DNA of 64,000 nt. Origin: Lysobacterales bacterium (GTDB taxonomy: Bacteria > Pseudomonadota > Gammaproteobacteria > Xanthomonadales > UBA2363). The notes under the pieces are model-generated. The model was given only the letters and a program-made list of their open reading frames with translations. It had not been told where the DNA came from and searched no databases. The stretch's first letter is position 1, and every line of letters begins with the position of its first letter. Shown in pieces: positions 35,064 to 44,903 of the stretch. A program made the position numbers and the translations under genes. Location of the stretch: contig JAHCAT010000017.1 of assembly GCA_019634735.1 (NCBI GenBank), positions 27,060 to 91,059 on the forward strand, written 5' to 3'.

Positions 35064-35155
35064 CCGGCGATAGTGCCGCAAGGCCGGCCCCGGAGGGAGA
35101 ATGGGGGCGCCGCGGCCGGCCGGGGATGCCCGCCGGCCGCGTCACCGGGCCGCGG

Positions 35156-37331
<2,176 letters not shown>

Positions 37332-37458
37332 TCCCGGGCCCGATAGCGTCGGGCGCGCAGGTATCGGACGGTGCCGACGATGCCGGTGATGACCCAGGTC
37401 AGGGCGGCGGGTCCGGTGGCGGGGCAGGCTTGCGGCAGCCATGAACGACGAGCGCCCC

Positions 37459-39732
37459 ATGTCCATCCGAATCGTGTTGATCCTCGCAGGCTGCCTGGCC
37501 GTCCCGGCGAAGACCGCGGCAGGCACCGAAGCCGGAGCGGCACTGCCGTCGGCGGCCATCGCCGAGCAGGCCGCGCCTTCGGCGGAACGCCCGGATACGC
37601 CCCTGGACACGGTCGTGGTGGTGGCCAGCCGCGCGTCGGAGCCGATCAGCCAGGTGGTGGCCAGCGTCTCCCGCGTCGAGCGCGACGACATCGAGCGGCA
37701 ACTGGTCCAGGACCTCGACGGCCTGGTCCGCTACACGCCGGGCATCGGCGTGGTCAGCGACGCCAACCGCTTCGGCAATCGCGGCTTCTCGATCCGCGGC
37801 CTGGAGGGCAACCGGGTGCGCATCCTGGTCGACGGCGTGCCGGTCGCCGACGGCTTCTCGGTGGGCCAGTTCGCCGCAGCCGGCCGCGACCTGGTCGAGC
37901 TGGAGGCGGTCGACCGCGTCGAGGTGCAGCGGGGCCCGGCGTCGACCCTGTACGGCAGCGACGCCCTGGCCGGCGTGGTCGCCTTCCGCACCCGCGATCC
38001 GGGGGACTTCCTGGCCCGCGTCGACGGTGGCACCTACCTGGGCGGCCGGCTGGGCTGGTCGGGCATCGACGACAGCGTGCTGGCCAGCGCCACCTGGGCG
38101 GCGGCCTCGCCGGACGGCCGCTGGGAAGCGATGGCGCTGTACGGACGGCGCGAGGGCGAGGCGGCAGGCAACCGCGCCTGGCGCGAGCGCGACCGGCCCA
38201 ACCCGGCCGACTGGCGGCGCCAGGCCATGCTCGCCAAGGCCGTGCACGACGGCGGCGACGCCGGCCGCTACACCCTCACCGTCGATGCCGGCCGCGAGGA
38301 CCGCGACACCGATGTGCGCTCGCTGACCTTCGGACCCGGGCGCTTCGCCACCACTTACCGGCTGCTGGCCGACGACGGCAACCGGCGCAGCCGGCTAAGC
38401 CTTGCCGGTGCCTGGCAGCCCGGTCTGGCCTGGCTCGACCAGCTCGACGGCCAGGTCTACGGCCAGCGCAGCCGCACCGTCCAGGACAGCCTGCAGTGGC
38501 GGTTGCCCGACGCCGCGACGCCCTTCGAATCCTTGCGGTTCCGTCGTTTCGAGTACGACACCCGGGCCACCGGCCTCGGCCTGGTCGGACAGGCGCGCGC
38601 CGAAGGCGATCGCGTCTCGCACTGGCACGTGTTCGGACTGGATGCGGTGCGGCAACGCCACGAAGGCCTGCGCGATGGCCTGGAGACCAACCTGGCGAGC
38701 GGCGCCACCAGCACCGTGGTGCTGGGTGAGCGCTTCCCGGTGCGCGACTTCCCGACCTCGACCAGCGACACCCTGGCCCTGTTCTGGCAGGACGAGATCG
38801 CCCTGGGCCGGCGTTTCGCCCTGATCCCGGGCCTGCGCGCCGAGGTTTACCGGCTGCGCGCCGATCCGGATGCGATCTTCCGTGAGGATTACCCCGACCT
38901 CGAGCCGGTCGACGTCGACGAGGCCCGCCTCACCCCCCGTCTTGCGGCGCGCTGGTCGCCCGGCGGCGGCCACAGCCTGTTCGTCCAGTACGCGCGCGGC
39001 TTCCGGGCGCCGCCGTTCGGCGACGTCAACATCGGCCTGAGCCTGCCGACCTTCAACTACGAGGTGCGTCCCAACCCGGACCTGCGTCCGGAACGCAGCG
39101 CTGGCCTTGAGCTGGGCTGGCGGCACGTCGGCCGCCACCTGCGCGCCAGCGTCTCGGTGTACGAGAACCGCTACCGCGACCTGATCGAGTCGCGTGCCAA
39201 CCTGGGTGTCGACCCGGTCAGCGGCGCCCTGGTGTTCCAGTCGGTGAACCGCGACCGGGCCCGCATCCGCGGCGCCGAGGGCGAGCTGCTCTGGCGCCTG
39301 GCCGGCCTGTCTGGGCGCCTGGACGGTTTCGAGCTGCGCGTCGCTGCGGCCTGGGCCGAGGGCGACGACACCCGCCGCGACCGGCCGCTCAACAGCATCG
39401 AGCCTGGTCGCCTCGCCACCGGCCTGCGCTGGGACCATGGCAGCGGCCTGTTCGGCGCCGAATGGGCGGTGGTCGCCAGCCAGCGCAAGCGCCGCCTGGA
39501 CCCGGGCGCCGGCCCGGCACCGTTCGCGCCGCCCGGCTGGGTGCGCCACGACCTCTACGCCTGGCTGCAGGCCGGCCGCCATGCGCGGCTCAACCTGGGC
39601 CTTACCAACCTGGGCGATCGCCGCTACTGGGAATGGGGCGGCGTCCGCGGGTTGGCGGCGAACGCGCCCGACCTGGGCTTCTACACGCGCCCTGGGCGTG
39701 CCGTGTCCGCGACGCTGGCCGTGGAGTGGTGA
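37459..39732 (+). CDS. TonB-dependent outer-membrane receptor, heme/hemoglobin type
   Basis: About 757 residues. A signal peptide (MSIRIVLILAGCLAVPAKTAAG) is followed by the TonB box region TPLDTVVVVASRA, a plug domain (DGLVRYTPGIGVVSDANRFGNRGFSIRGLEGNRVRILVDGVPVAD) and a beta-barrel. The barrel contains FRAPPFGDVNIGL and NPDLRPERS, motifs of the hemoglobin/heme receptor group (FRAP, NPNL). It ends in a terminal aromatic residue (AVEW) as barrels do. It should import heme or another iron source. It faces nirS with a shared intergenic Fnr site, so the two may be co-regulated, and heme is needed for NirS. An ATG 18 bp earlier is an alternative start. Confidence 0.85.
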   Translation: MSIRIVLILAGCLAVPAKTAAGTEAGAALPSAAIAEQAAPSAERPDTPLDTVVVVASRASEPISQVVASVSRVERDDIERQLVQDLDGLVRYTPGIGVVSDANRFGNRGFSIRGLEGNRVRILVDGVPVADGFSVGQFAAAGRDLVELEAVDRVEVQRGPASTLYGSDALAGVVAFRTRDPGDFLARVDGGTYLGGRLGWSGIDDSVLASATWAAASPDGRWEAMALYGRREGEAAGNRAWRERDRPNPADWRRQAMLAKAVHDGGDAGRYTLTVDAGREDRDTDVRSLTFGPGRFATTYRLLADDGNRRSRLSLAGAWQPGLAWLDQLDGQVYGQRSRTVQDSLQWRLPDAATPFESLRFRRFEYDTRATGLGLVGQARAEGDRVSHWHVFGLDAVRQRHEGLRDGLETNLASGATSTVVLGERFPVRDFPTSTSDTLALFWQDEIALGRRFALIPGLRAEVYRLRADPDAIFREDYPDLEPVDVDEARLTPRLAARWSPGGGHSLFVQYARGFRAPPFGDVNIGLSLPTFNYEVRPNPDLRPERSAGLELGWRHVGRHLRASVSVYENRYRDLIESRANLGVDPVSGALVFQSVNRDRARIRGAEGELLWRLAGLSGRLDGFELRVAAAWAEGDDTRRDRPLNSIEPGRLATGLRWDHGSGLFGAEWAVVASQRKRRLDPGAGPAPFAPPGWVRHDLYAWLQAGRHARLNLGLTNLGDRRYWEWGGVRGLAANAPDLGFYTRPGRAVSATLAVEW

Positions 39733-40262
39733 GGCGCACCGTCGCCGCGGCGACGTCACCTCCGGGTGCTGGCTTCGCGCGCAGGCGGGCGACCGGTGGT
39801 CGCCTCAGGATTTCGACACCCCGGGTCAGTGTCGGGACAGGGGACCGGGGACCGGGGGACCAAGAACGGTGGAGCCGTGGAGCCGAAAGCGGGCTCCGGG
39901 TTCCGGGAAGCGGGGCTGGGGAAACGGAGCGGAGTCTGCTCCGGTCTCCCTCCGGGACCTGATTGGCGTCGTCTCACAGATCATGATCTGGAACCAGAGA
40001 TCTGGGATCGGGGTTCCGCAGGCGGAGCGCGATCTGCTCCCCTCCCCTGCGGAAGTGGCAAGAAGCGGCGGTGCCGTCGCACTGGCGAGACGTTCTTGGC
40101 AGAACGCCTGAGAGTCGACGCTGATGGGTTTGGGTGAGGGACTGGGGGGCGACGCTTGCGGTGAGCAGCAGCGTTGCCGGATCGGGACGCCCTCCGGCGT
40201 GCGCCGGACGGGCGGCTCGAAGAACGACCGGGACGGCCGTTCTTCGACATCCCGTTGAGCAG
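39733..40262. repeat. Gap with heptamer-like repeats and a diverged fragment of the 154-bp element
   Basis: No gene is seen. From about 39838 to 39870 the sequence shows GGGACCG-like units, and at about 39955 the module CTGATTGGCGTCGTCTCA that also occurs at 51364, 51440, 61071 and 61171. At about 40190-40251 a segment resembles the right half of the 154-bp element (TGCGCCGGACGGGCGGCTCG). The convergent azurin and TonB-receptor genes end at its edges. Confidence 0.75.
40217..40247 (-). terminator. Hairpin downstream of the azurin gene
   Basis: TCGAAGAACG and CGTTCTTCGA are perfect 10-bp arms around an 11-nt loop, beginning 16 bp after the azurin stop. There is no T-run typical of a Rho-independent terminator, so the structure may end or stabilise the azurin transcript. 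It is the right-hand end of the diverged 154-bp element fragment, which suggests that element ends can serve as 3' ends of transcripts. Confidence 0.45.
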
Positions 40263-40724
40263 TCACGGCGTGACGGTGAGCTCGCCCTTCATGATCGCCC
40301 AGTGGCCCGGGAACGAGCAGAAGAACATGTAGGAGGTGCCGGCGCTCAGACGGCTGCCCGGGAAGCTGGCCGAGGTCTGCTCGCCGCCGCCGATGATCTG
40401 CGTGAAGCCGACCACGCGGGCGTCGTCCTGCGGCACGTAGTGGTTGGCCGGACCGGCCTTGACGCCGTCCTGGGCAACCGACTGCCAGACGTCGCTGGCG
40501 GCGATCACCACGTTGTGGCCCATCGCGGTCGCCGGAAGGCGGCCGCTGTGGCTCAGGTTGATGGTCACCTCCGGGCAGGACGCCGAGACGGTCAGCGCCA
40601 CCTTGTCGAACTTCATGGCGTCGTCGGAATCCAGGTCGATGGTGCAGTTGCCGGCCTGGGCGACGCCGGCGGCGAGCAGCAGGGCGGCGGCCAGGGCGGT
40701 GCGGCAGCAGCAGGTCGGTGACAT
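40263..40724 (-). CDS. azu: Azurin
   Basis: 153 residues with a signal peptide ending VAQAG. The mature part carries the type 1 copper ligands in order: His in GHNVVIAASD, Cys in FFCSFPGH with its following His, and Met in AIMKGELTVTP. The opening NCTIDLDSDDAMKFDKVALTVSASC is typical of azurins. It is a soluble periplasmic one-electron carrier and a known donor to cytochrome cd1 nitrite reductase, encoded about 3 kb away. AAGGAG lies before the ATG at 40724, and an Fnr site is about 74 bp upstream. Confidence 0.95.
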   Translation of the reverse strand: MSPTCCCRTALAAALLLAAGVAQAGNCTIDLDSDDAMKFDKVALTVSASCPEVTINLSHSGRLPATAMGHNVVIAASDVWQSVAQDGVKAGPANHYVPQDDARVVGFTQIIGGGEQTSASFPGSRLSAGTSYMFFCSFPGHWAIMKGELTVTP

Positions 40725-40791
40725 GGCAAGGCTCCTTGTGCGGATGGGAAATCGTGCGCGATCAGTGTCGTCCGGACCGCCGCGGCGGGCA

Positions 40792-40805
40792 CTGACCTGG
40801 GTCAG
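40792..40805 (-). promoter_or_regulatory. Fnr-type binding site upstream of azurin
   Basis: CTGACCTGGGTCAG is a perfect palindrome apart from its centre, with TGACC and GGTCA halves. The centre is about 74 bp before the azurin ATG, so class II spacing gives a leader of about 33 nt. It lies at the end of the broken DUF454 gene, whose stop codon it abuts. The match to the sites near nirS, nnrS and norZ is close. Confidence 0.72.
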
Positions 40806-41425
40806 CGCCGGCGCCTCGGCGCGGTCGGCAGCCGCAGCAAGAACACGGTGACCGCGGCGGTGATCGCCAGCAGCAGCCAGCGCACCCCTGGGACCGGAAC
40901 CGCGAAGGTCGCGGCGAGGCCGATGCTCGGCCAGAGCAGGACCAGGGCGACGCACTTGGCGGCCACCGGCACGCCCCGGCCGGCCTGCCAGCAGCTTGTT
41001 GAAAAACGACCTTCCTGGTCGTTTTTCAAGTCGCCCGTCCGGTGCAGGTCCGGACGGGCTCCCGTCGAATCAACTGCTTACGCACTTGCTTCGCCGAGCG
41101 GCCATCCATGGCCGCCGCCAGCAGGCTGTTTTTCGACAGCCTGCCGGTCGGCCAGCACCGGGCCGAGCAGGGGCGTGGCCAGCAGCCAGCGGTGGCAGCG
41201 TGGCGAGCTGCGCGCGAAGCAGCCCGCCGCCAGCAGGGCGAACGGGGTGGTCGGCAGCAGCGGCAGCACGGCGCCCAAGGCCGCCAGCGCCGCCGCAAGC
41301 CAGCCGGCCGTCAGCAGCAAGCAGCGCCCGAGGGTCCGGCCGGGGAAGGTGCGGATACGCGCAACGGGCCCGCTGCCGGAGGTTCCGGCCTGCGCCCTGC
41401 TGCGCTCGTCCCGTGCCCCGGCCAT
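40802..41425 (-). pseudogene. DUF454/YbaN-family membrane protein gene broken by the 154-bp element
   Basis: The N-terminal part reads MAGARDERSRAQ...GRCLLLTAGWLAAALAALGAVLPLLPTTPFALLAAGCFARSSPRCHRWLLATPLLGPVLAD, the usual DUF454 sequence. The C-terminal part reads WQAGRGVPVAAKCVALVLLWPSIGLAATFAVPVPGVRWLLLAITAAVTVFLLRLPTAP. These are normally joined (...GPVLADWQAGRGVP...). Here the copy of the 154-bp element at 40991-41144 lies exactly between them and introduces a stop codon and a frame change. The start, 4 bp after the stop of the desulfhydrase-like gene, suggests it was co-transcribed with it. Confidence 0.85.
40991..41144 (-). repeat. 154-bp palindromic element, copy B (inserted in the DUF454 gene)
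   Basis: Same length and layout as the copy at 16733, in the opposite direction: ends GCAGGCTGTCGAAAAAC and GTTTTTCAACAAGCTGC, with the middle palindrome around the GGCGGCCATGG core and the shared coding-like stretch that would read SNQLLTHLLRRAAIHGRRQQAV. GGCAGG flanks both sides, which could be a target duplication, but the element's own left end contains GCAGG, so this is undecided. The insertion has broken a gene, so the element was mobile at some time. Confidence 0.88.
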
Positions 41426-41429
41426 CGCA

Positions 41430-42524
41430 TCAGTCCAGCGGCGCCGGGATCCCGCCCTGCTGCAGGGCGCGTTCCAGGCCGAGCCGCCAGGCGCCATGCG
41501 CGGGTGCGTGCGCAGTCAGCCAGCCCGGATCGAACACGGTCTCCGCATGGCGCTCGCCACGATCGCACAGCAGGGTGGCGATGCTGGCGGTGCGCCCCTG
41601 CGCCACGCACTCGGTCGCCAGCGCCAGGCAGGCAACCAGGTTGGTGCCCGAGGAGCTCCCCCAGCGCCGGCCCAGCGCCTGGGCCAGCACCGCAGCCCCG
41701 GCGCAGGAGGCGTCGTCGTCGACCTCGATCACCCGGTCGACCACTTCGAACACGAAGCCGGGTTCGATGCGCGGCCGACCGATGCCCTCGACCAGGCTGC
41801 AGCGGCCGGCTGGCGCCTCGCCGCGCCAGCCGGCGGCGAAGGCGCCGTCGCGGGGCTCGGCCACGCACAGCCGGGTCGGCAGACCGCGGTAGCGCAGGTA
41901 GCGGCCGATGGTCGCCGAGGTGCCGCCGGTGCCGGCGCCGCAGACGATCCAGTCCGGTTGCGGGTGCGGCTCGCCGGTGAGCTGGCCGACGATCGACTCG
42001 GCGATGTTGTTGTTGCCGCGCCAGTCGGTGGCGCGCTCGGCCAGGCCGAACTGGTCCAGGAAGCAGCCTTCGATGTCCGCGGCCAGTGCGCAGGCCTGCG
42101 CCGCGCAATCGCTGCCCGGCGCCACCAGGTGGCATTCGCCGCCGAGGGCGTCGATCTCGCGCAGCTTGCCGGGCGCGGTGCCCTGCGGCAGCACGGCGAT
42201 GAAGCGCAGGCCGAGCAGGCGCGCGAACCAGGCCTCCGAGATCGCGGTGCTGCCGGAGGAGGCGTCGACCACCGCCTGGCCCTCGCGCAGGCGGCCGTTG
42301 CACAGCGCGTACAGGAACAGCGAGCGCGCCAGCCTGTGCTTGAGGCTGCCGCTGGGATGGGTGGCCTCGTCCTTGAAGTAGAAGTCGATGCCGGGATAGC
42401 CGGGAAAGCGGGCGTGCAGCAGGTGGGTGTCGGCCGAGCGCGCCGCCTCGCGCGCAAGCGCCGCGACCGCGGCATGGACCCAGTCGTGGTTGCGGGTTCG
42501 AGCGTGCAAGGCGGCGTCGGGCAT
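41430..42524 (-). CDS. Cds1-like PLP-dependent L-cysteine desulfhydrase (cysteine-synthase fold)
   Basis: 364 residues. The PLP lysine is in HPSGSLKHRLARSLFLYALCNGRLREGQAVVDASSGSTAISEAWFARLLGLRFIAVLP. This stretch, with SGSLKHR and SSGSTA, resembles the cysteine desulfhydrase Cds1 branch of the cysteine-synthase family; CysK proteins have TGSVKDR here. It probably releases hydrogen sulfide from cysteine, although substrate is inferred. An Fnr box (42559) lies 41 bp upstream of its ATG, so it belongs to the anaerobic set. The broken DUF454 gene follows 4 bp downstream. Confidence 0.78.
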   Translation of the reverse strand: MPDAALHARTRNHDWVHAAVAALAREAARSADTHLLHARFPGYPGIDFYFKDEATHPSGSLKHRLARSLFLYALCNGRLREGQAVVDASSGSTAISEAWFARLLGLRFIAVLPQGTAPGKLREIDALGGECHLVAPGSDCAAQACALAADIEGCFLDQFGLAERATDWRGNNNIAESIVGQLTGEPHPQPDWIVCGAGTGGTSATIGRYLRYRGLPTRLCVAEPRDGAFAAGWRGEAPAGRCSLVEGIGRPRIEPGFVFEVVDRVIEVDDDASCAGAAVLAQALGRRWGSSSGTNLVACLALATECVAQGRTASIATLLCDRGERHAETVFDPGWLTAHAPAHGAWRLGLERALQQGGIPAPLD

Positions 42525-42558
42525 GGCGACAGGGTGCCGCCCGGCGGGCGCCGTCGCC

Positions 42559-42572
42559 TTGATCCAGGTCAG
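42559..42572 (-). promoter_or_regulatory. Fnr-type binding site upstream of the cysteine desulfhydrase-like gene
   Basis: TTGATCCAGGTCAG is in the short gap between the decarboxylase stop and the desulfhydrase ATG (42524). The centre is 41.5 bp before the start codon. If Fnr works from the usual -41.5 position, transcription would begin at the ATG itself and the mRNA would be leaderless, or a downstream start is used. No clear Shine-Dalgarno sequence precedes this ATG, which agrees with either reading. Confidence 0.7.
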
Positions 42573-42587
42573 CCGCCGTCGGGCGGC

Positions 42588-44495
42588 TCAGCCCGGCGCC
42601 AGCGCCGTCGCCAGGCCGGCCAGATGATCGAAGTAGCGGTCGATGTAGCTGATGCCGTTTTCCTCGTCGATCACGTACGGGTTCATCAGGGTGTGGCGGA
42701 GGATGACCAGGCGGTCGTCGTCGCCGCGGCCCAGGCTGGCCGGGTCCAGATCCAGCGCATCGAGTACCCGGCCGGTGTCGGCGCGGCCCAGGGCGTCGGG
42801 GCGCAGGGTGGTGATCGAGCCGAAGAAGGCGCGCCCCTGCACCGGCGCATCGGTGTCGACGCGCAGCCGCTCGTAGAGCGCGCGCACGAAGCGGTTCATC
42901 GCCGCCACCTCGCGGTTGCCGGCCGGGTTCAGCGCCAGCGTCACCAGGTTGCTGTCCGGCTCGAACGGAACGCACACGCGCAGCCGCCCGGCCATGCCTT
43001 CGGCGAAGCGGTTGGCGGCGGCCCGGAACTGCCGGGCCGCGAACACGCCCTGGGCGAGCAGGCGGCCGAAGTGCCGGTGGTCGAGCGGCAGCACCCGATG
43101 GCTGACGTAGACCGCGGCCGCCGCGGCGCCGGACTTGCTGCCCTCCAGCAGGTAGCGGCCGAGCTGGCGCGCCTGCACGGCGGGGTCGTCCTCGTCGCCG
43201 TCGAACACGTAGTCGGCGGATTCGCCGAGCAGGGGCATGGCGCGGCGGTCGCGCGCCACGAAGGCGCCGGCACCGTAGGGGATGTAGCCGAGCTTGTGCG
43301 GATCGACGGTCACCGAATCGGCCTGGCCGATCGCCGCGTAGGCGGCATGTACGTCTGGCGAGGGGAAGCCGTCGTGCTCGGCCTGCATGGCCACCAGCGG
43401 CCGCATTCCGCCTTCGGGTTCGCGGAACAGGCTGGCCAGGTAGCCGCCCCAGGCGCCATCGACGTGCACCGAAAAACCCAGCCCCCGTGCCGCCCAGCGT
43501 TCGCGCGCGGCGACCACGCCATCGACCGGGTCGACCGTGCCGAACTCGGTGCTGCCAAGCACCGGCACCACAATCAATACGTCCTGGCCGTGGCGGTGCA
43601 GGCGCGACAGCAGATCGTCGAGCGCATCGAGGTCCAGGCGCATGCCGGTCTCCGGCACGGTGAGCAGCTGATCGCGGCCCAGGCCCAGAAGCTTGACGCC
43701 CTTGCTCCAGGAGTAGTGCGCGGTGACCGGCGCCAGCACCACGGGCGCAGTGAGCGCCGGGTGCCTGGCGAGGAAGCCGGCCAGACCGAGCTGTTCCAGG
43801 CGCTCGCTCTCCAGGCGACCGCGCCAGCGCCGCCGTTCGGGCGGCGACAGGTCGCGCAGGAAGCCCTGCCATGCCGCCAGCAGGGCGATCGAGCGCGCCG
43901 GCGCCAGGTTGAAGGCGGCGCGGTCGTCGTCGGGCAGGCCGGGCAGGGGCGGTGCCGCGGCGCGCAGCGCCACCGGGAACGCCTTCAGCGCCAGCGCCAG
44001 GCGCAGGCCCTGGAAGTTCGCGACGGTGCCGCCCGAGCACAGGTGGCCGTAGGCGCAGCCGGGCTGCGCCGGATCGGCGCCGAAACCGAGCATGGCCGCC
44101 AGCTGCAGTCCCGCCTTGAGCTCCAGGTCGATGGTGACCGGCGCGGCCTCCTCGCTGACGTTGTTCGGGTTGTAGGGCAGGGTCAGCCACCAGGCAGCCA
44201 GGCCTGGCAGCAGCAGATCGGAGACCATGTGGCCCAGGTAGCGCGGACTGTGGAAGGGCACCGAGCGCTTCAGCGCCGCCGACAGCGTGTGCAGCTCGCG
44301 GCGCATGCGCGCCTCGAAGGCCTGGAACGCCGGCTGGCGGTCGGCGCCGGTCGGGATCGCCGGCGGGTCCTCCGGGTGCAGGTTGCGCCGCCAGTAGACG
44401 TGGTCGCGCAGGAACTCGACGACCAGCTTCTCGAGCAGGGCGTCGTTCTCGCCGTACGGACCCAGGAAGCAGGGGTGCAGCAGCGGGTCGCTCAT
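42588..44495 (-). CDS. Group II PLP-dependent decarboxylase
   Basis: 635 residues, longer than typical glutamate or tyrosine decarboxylases of this group (about 450-550). TVDPHKLGYIPYGAGAFVARD contains the PLP-binding lysine, and VHVDGAWGGYLASLF the conserved Asp that contacts the ring. The fold type I core runs from about 85 to 590. The substrate (an aromatic amino acid, glutamate or other) cannot be told. It overlaps the SirB gene by 4 bp, and the desulfhydrase-like gene follows 63 bp downstream behind its own Fnr site. Confidence 0.82.
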   Translation of the reverse strand: MSDPLLHPCFLGPYGENDALLEKLVVEFLRDHVYWRRNLHPEDPPAIPTGADRQPAFQAFEARMRRELHTLSAALKRSVPFHSPRYLGHMVSDLLLPGLAAWWLTLPYNPNNVSEEAAPVTIDLELKAGLQLAAMLGFGADPAQPGCAYGHLCSGGTVANFQGLRLALALKAFPVALRAAAPPLPGLPDDDRAAFNLAPARSIALLAAWQGFLRDLSPPERRRWRGRLESERLEQLGLAGFLARHPALTAPVVLAPVTAHYSWSKGVKLLGLGRDQLLTVPETGMRLDLDALDDLLSRLHRHGQDVLIVVPVLGSTEFGTVDPVDGVVAARERWAARGLGFSVHVDGAWGGYLASLFREPEGGMRPLVAMQAEHDGFPSPDVHAAYAAIGQADSVTVDPHKLGYIPYGAGAFVARDRRAMPLLGESADYVFDGDEDDPAVQARQLGRYLLEGSKSGAAAAAVYVSHRVLPLDHRHFGRLLAQGVFAARQFRAAANRFAEGMAGRLRVCVPFEPDSNLVTLALNPAGNREVAAMNRFVRALYERLRVDTDAPVQGRAFFGSITTLRPDALGRADTGRVLDALDLDPASLGRGDDDRLVILRHTLMNPYVIDEENGISYIDRYFDHLAGLATALAPG

Positions 44496-44893
44496 GGCCG
44501 CAGCAGCAGCCAGGGCCCGAGCGGATGGTGGGCGCGGGCGACCAGGTACATGCAGGCGAAGCACGCCAGCGCGGCGAGCAGCCAGGGCAGGCGGCGGCCG
44601 GCCGGCAGCGCCGCGGCCAGGGCGCGGTGGCCGATCGCCACGTAGAGCACCAGCAGGCCCAGTTTGACGCTCAGCCAGTGGTTGGCGAACAGCTCGCGCG
44701 GCAACACCACCAGCAGCATCAGCGCAGCCGTCAGCAGCACGCTGTCGATGCTCCAGCTCAGCCAGCGCATCGGATCGCGGCGCGGCCAGCGCATCCCGGC
44801 CAGCAGGGCGCTGCCGCGCAGCGCGAACAGGCCGACGCTGGCGAACACTGCGGCGATGTGCACCGCCTTGATCTGCGGATAGAACTCGATCAT
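44492..44893 (-). CDS. SirB-family membrane protein
   Basis: 133 residues with four membrane helices, beginning MIEFYPQIKAVHIAAVFASVGLFALRGSALLAGM, which fits the SirB2 family pattern of YPxIKxVHI. Its function is unknown. It lies 10 bp downstream of NnrS in the same direction and overlaps the decarboxylase, so nnrS, sirB and the decarboxylase gene probably form one transcript driven by the Fnr site at 46169. Confidence 0.8.
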   Translation of the reverse strand: MIEFYPQIKAVHIAAVFASVGLFALRGSALLAGMRWPRRDPMRWLSWSIDSVLLTAALMLLVVLPRELFANHWLSVKLGLLVLYVAIGHRALAAALPAGRRLPWLLAALACFACMYLVARAHHPLGPWLLLRP

Positions 44894-44903
44894 CTCGCCG
44901 CAC

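Noticed and set aside
40217..40247. Rho-independent terminator after azurin
   Set aside because: Kept only as a hairpin with low confidence since there is no T-run; stabilising or other roles are equally possible.
40848..44645. Long open frame on the plus strand opposite the desulfhydrase and decarboxylase genes
   Set aside because: It is antisense to genes with full catalytic motifs, with low-complexity composition rich in Gly, Ala, Arg and Gln and no known domain.
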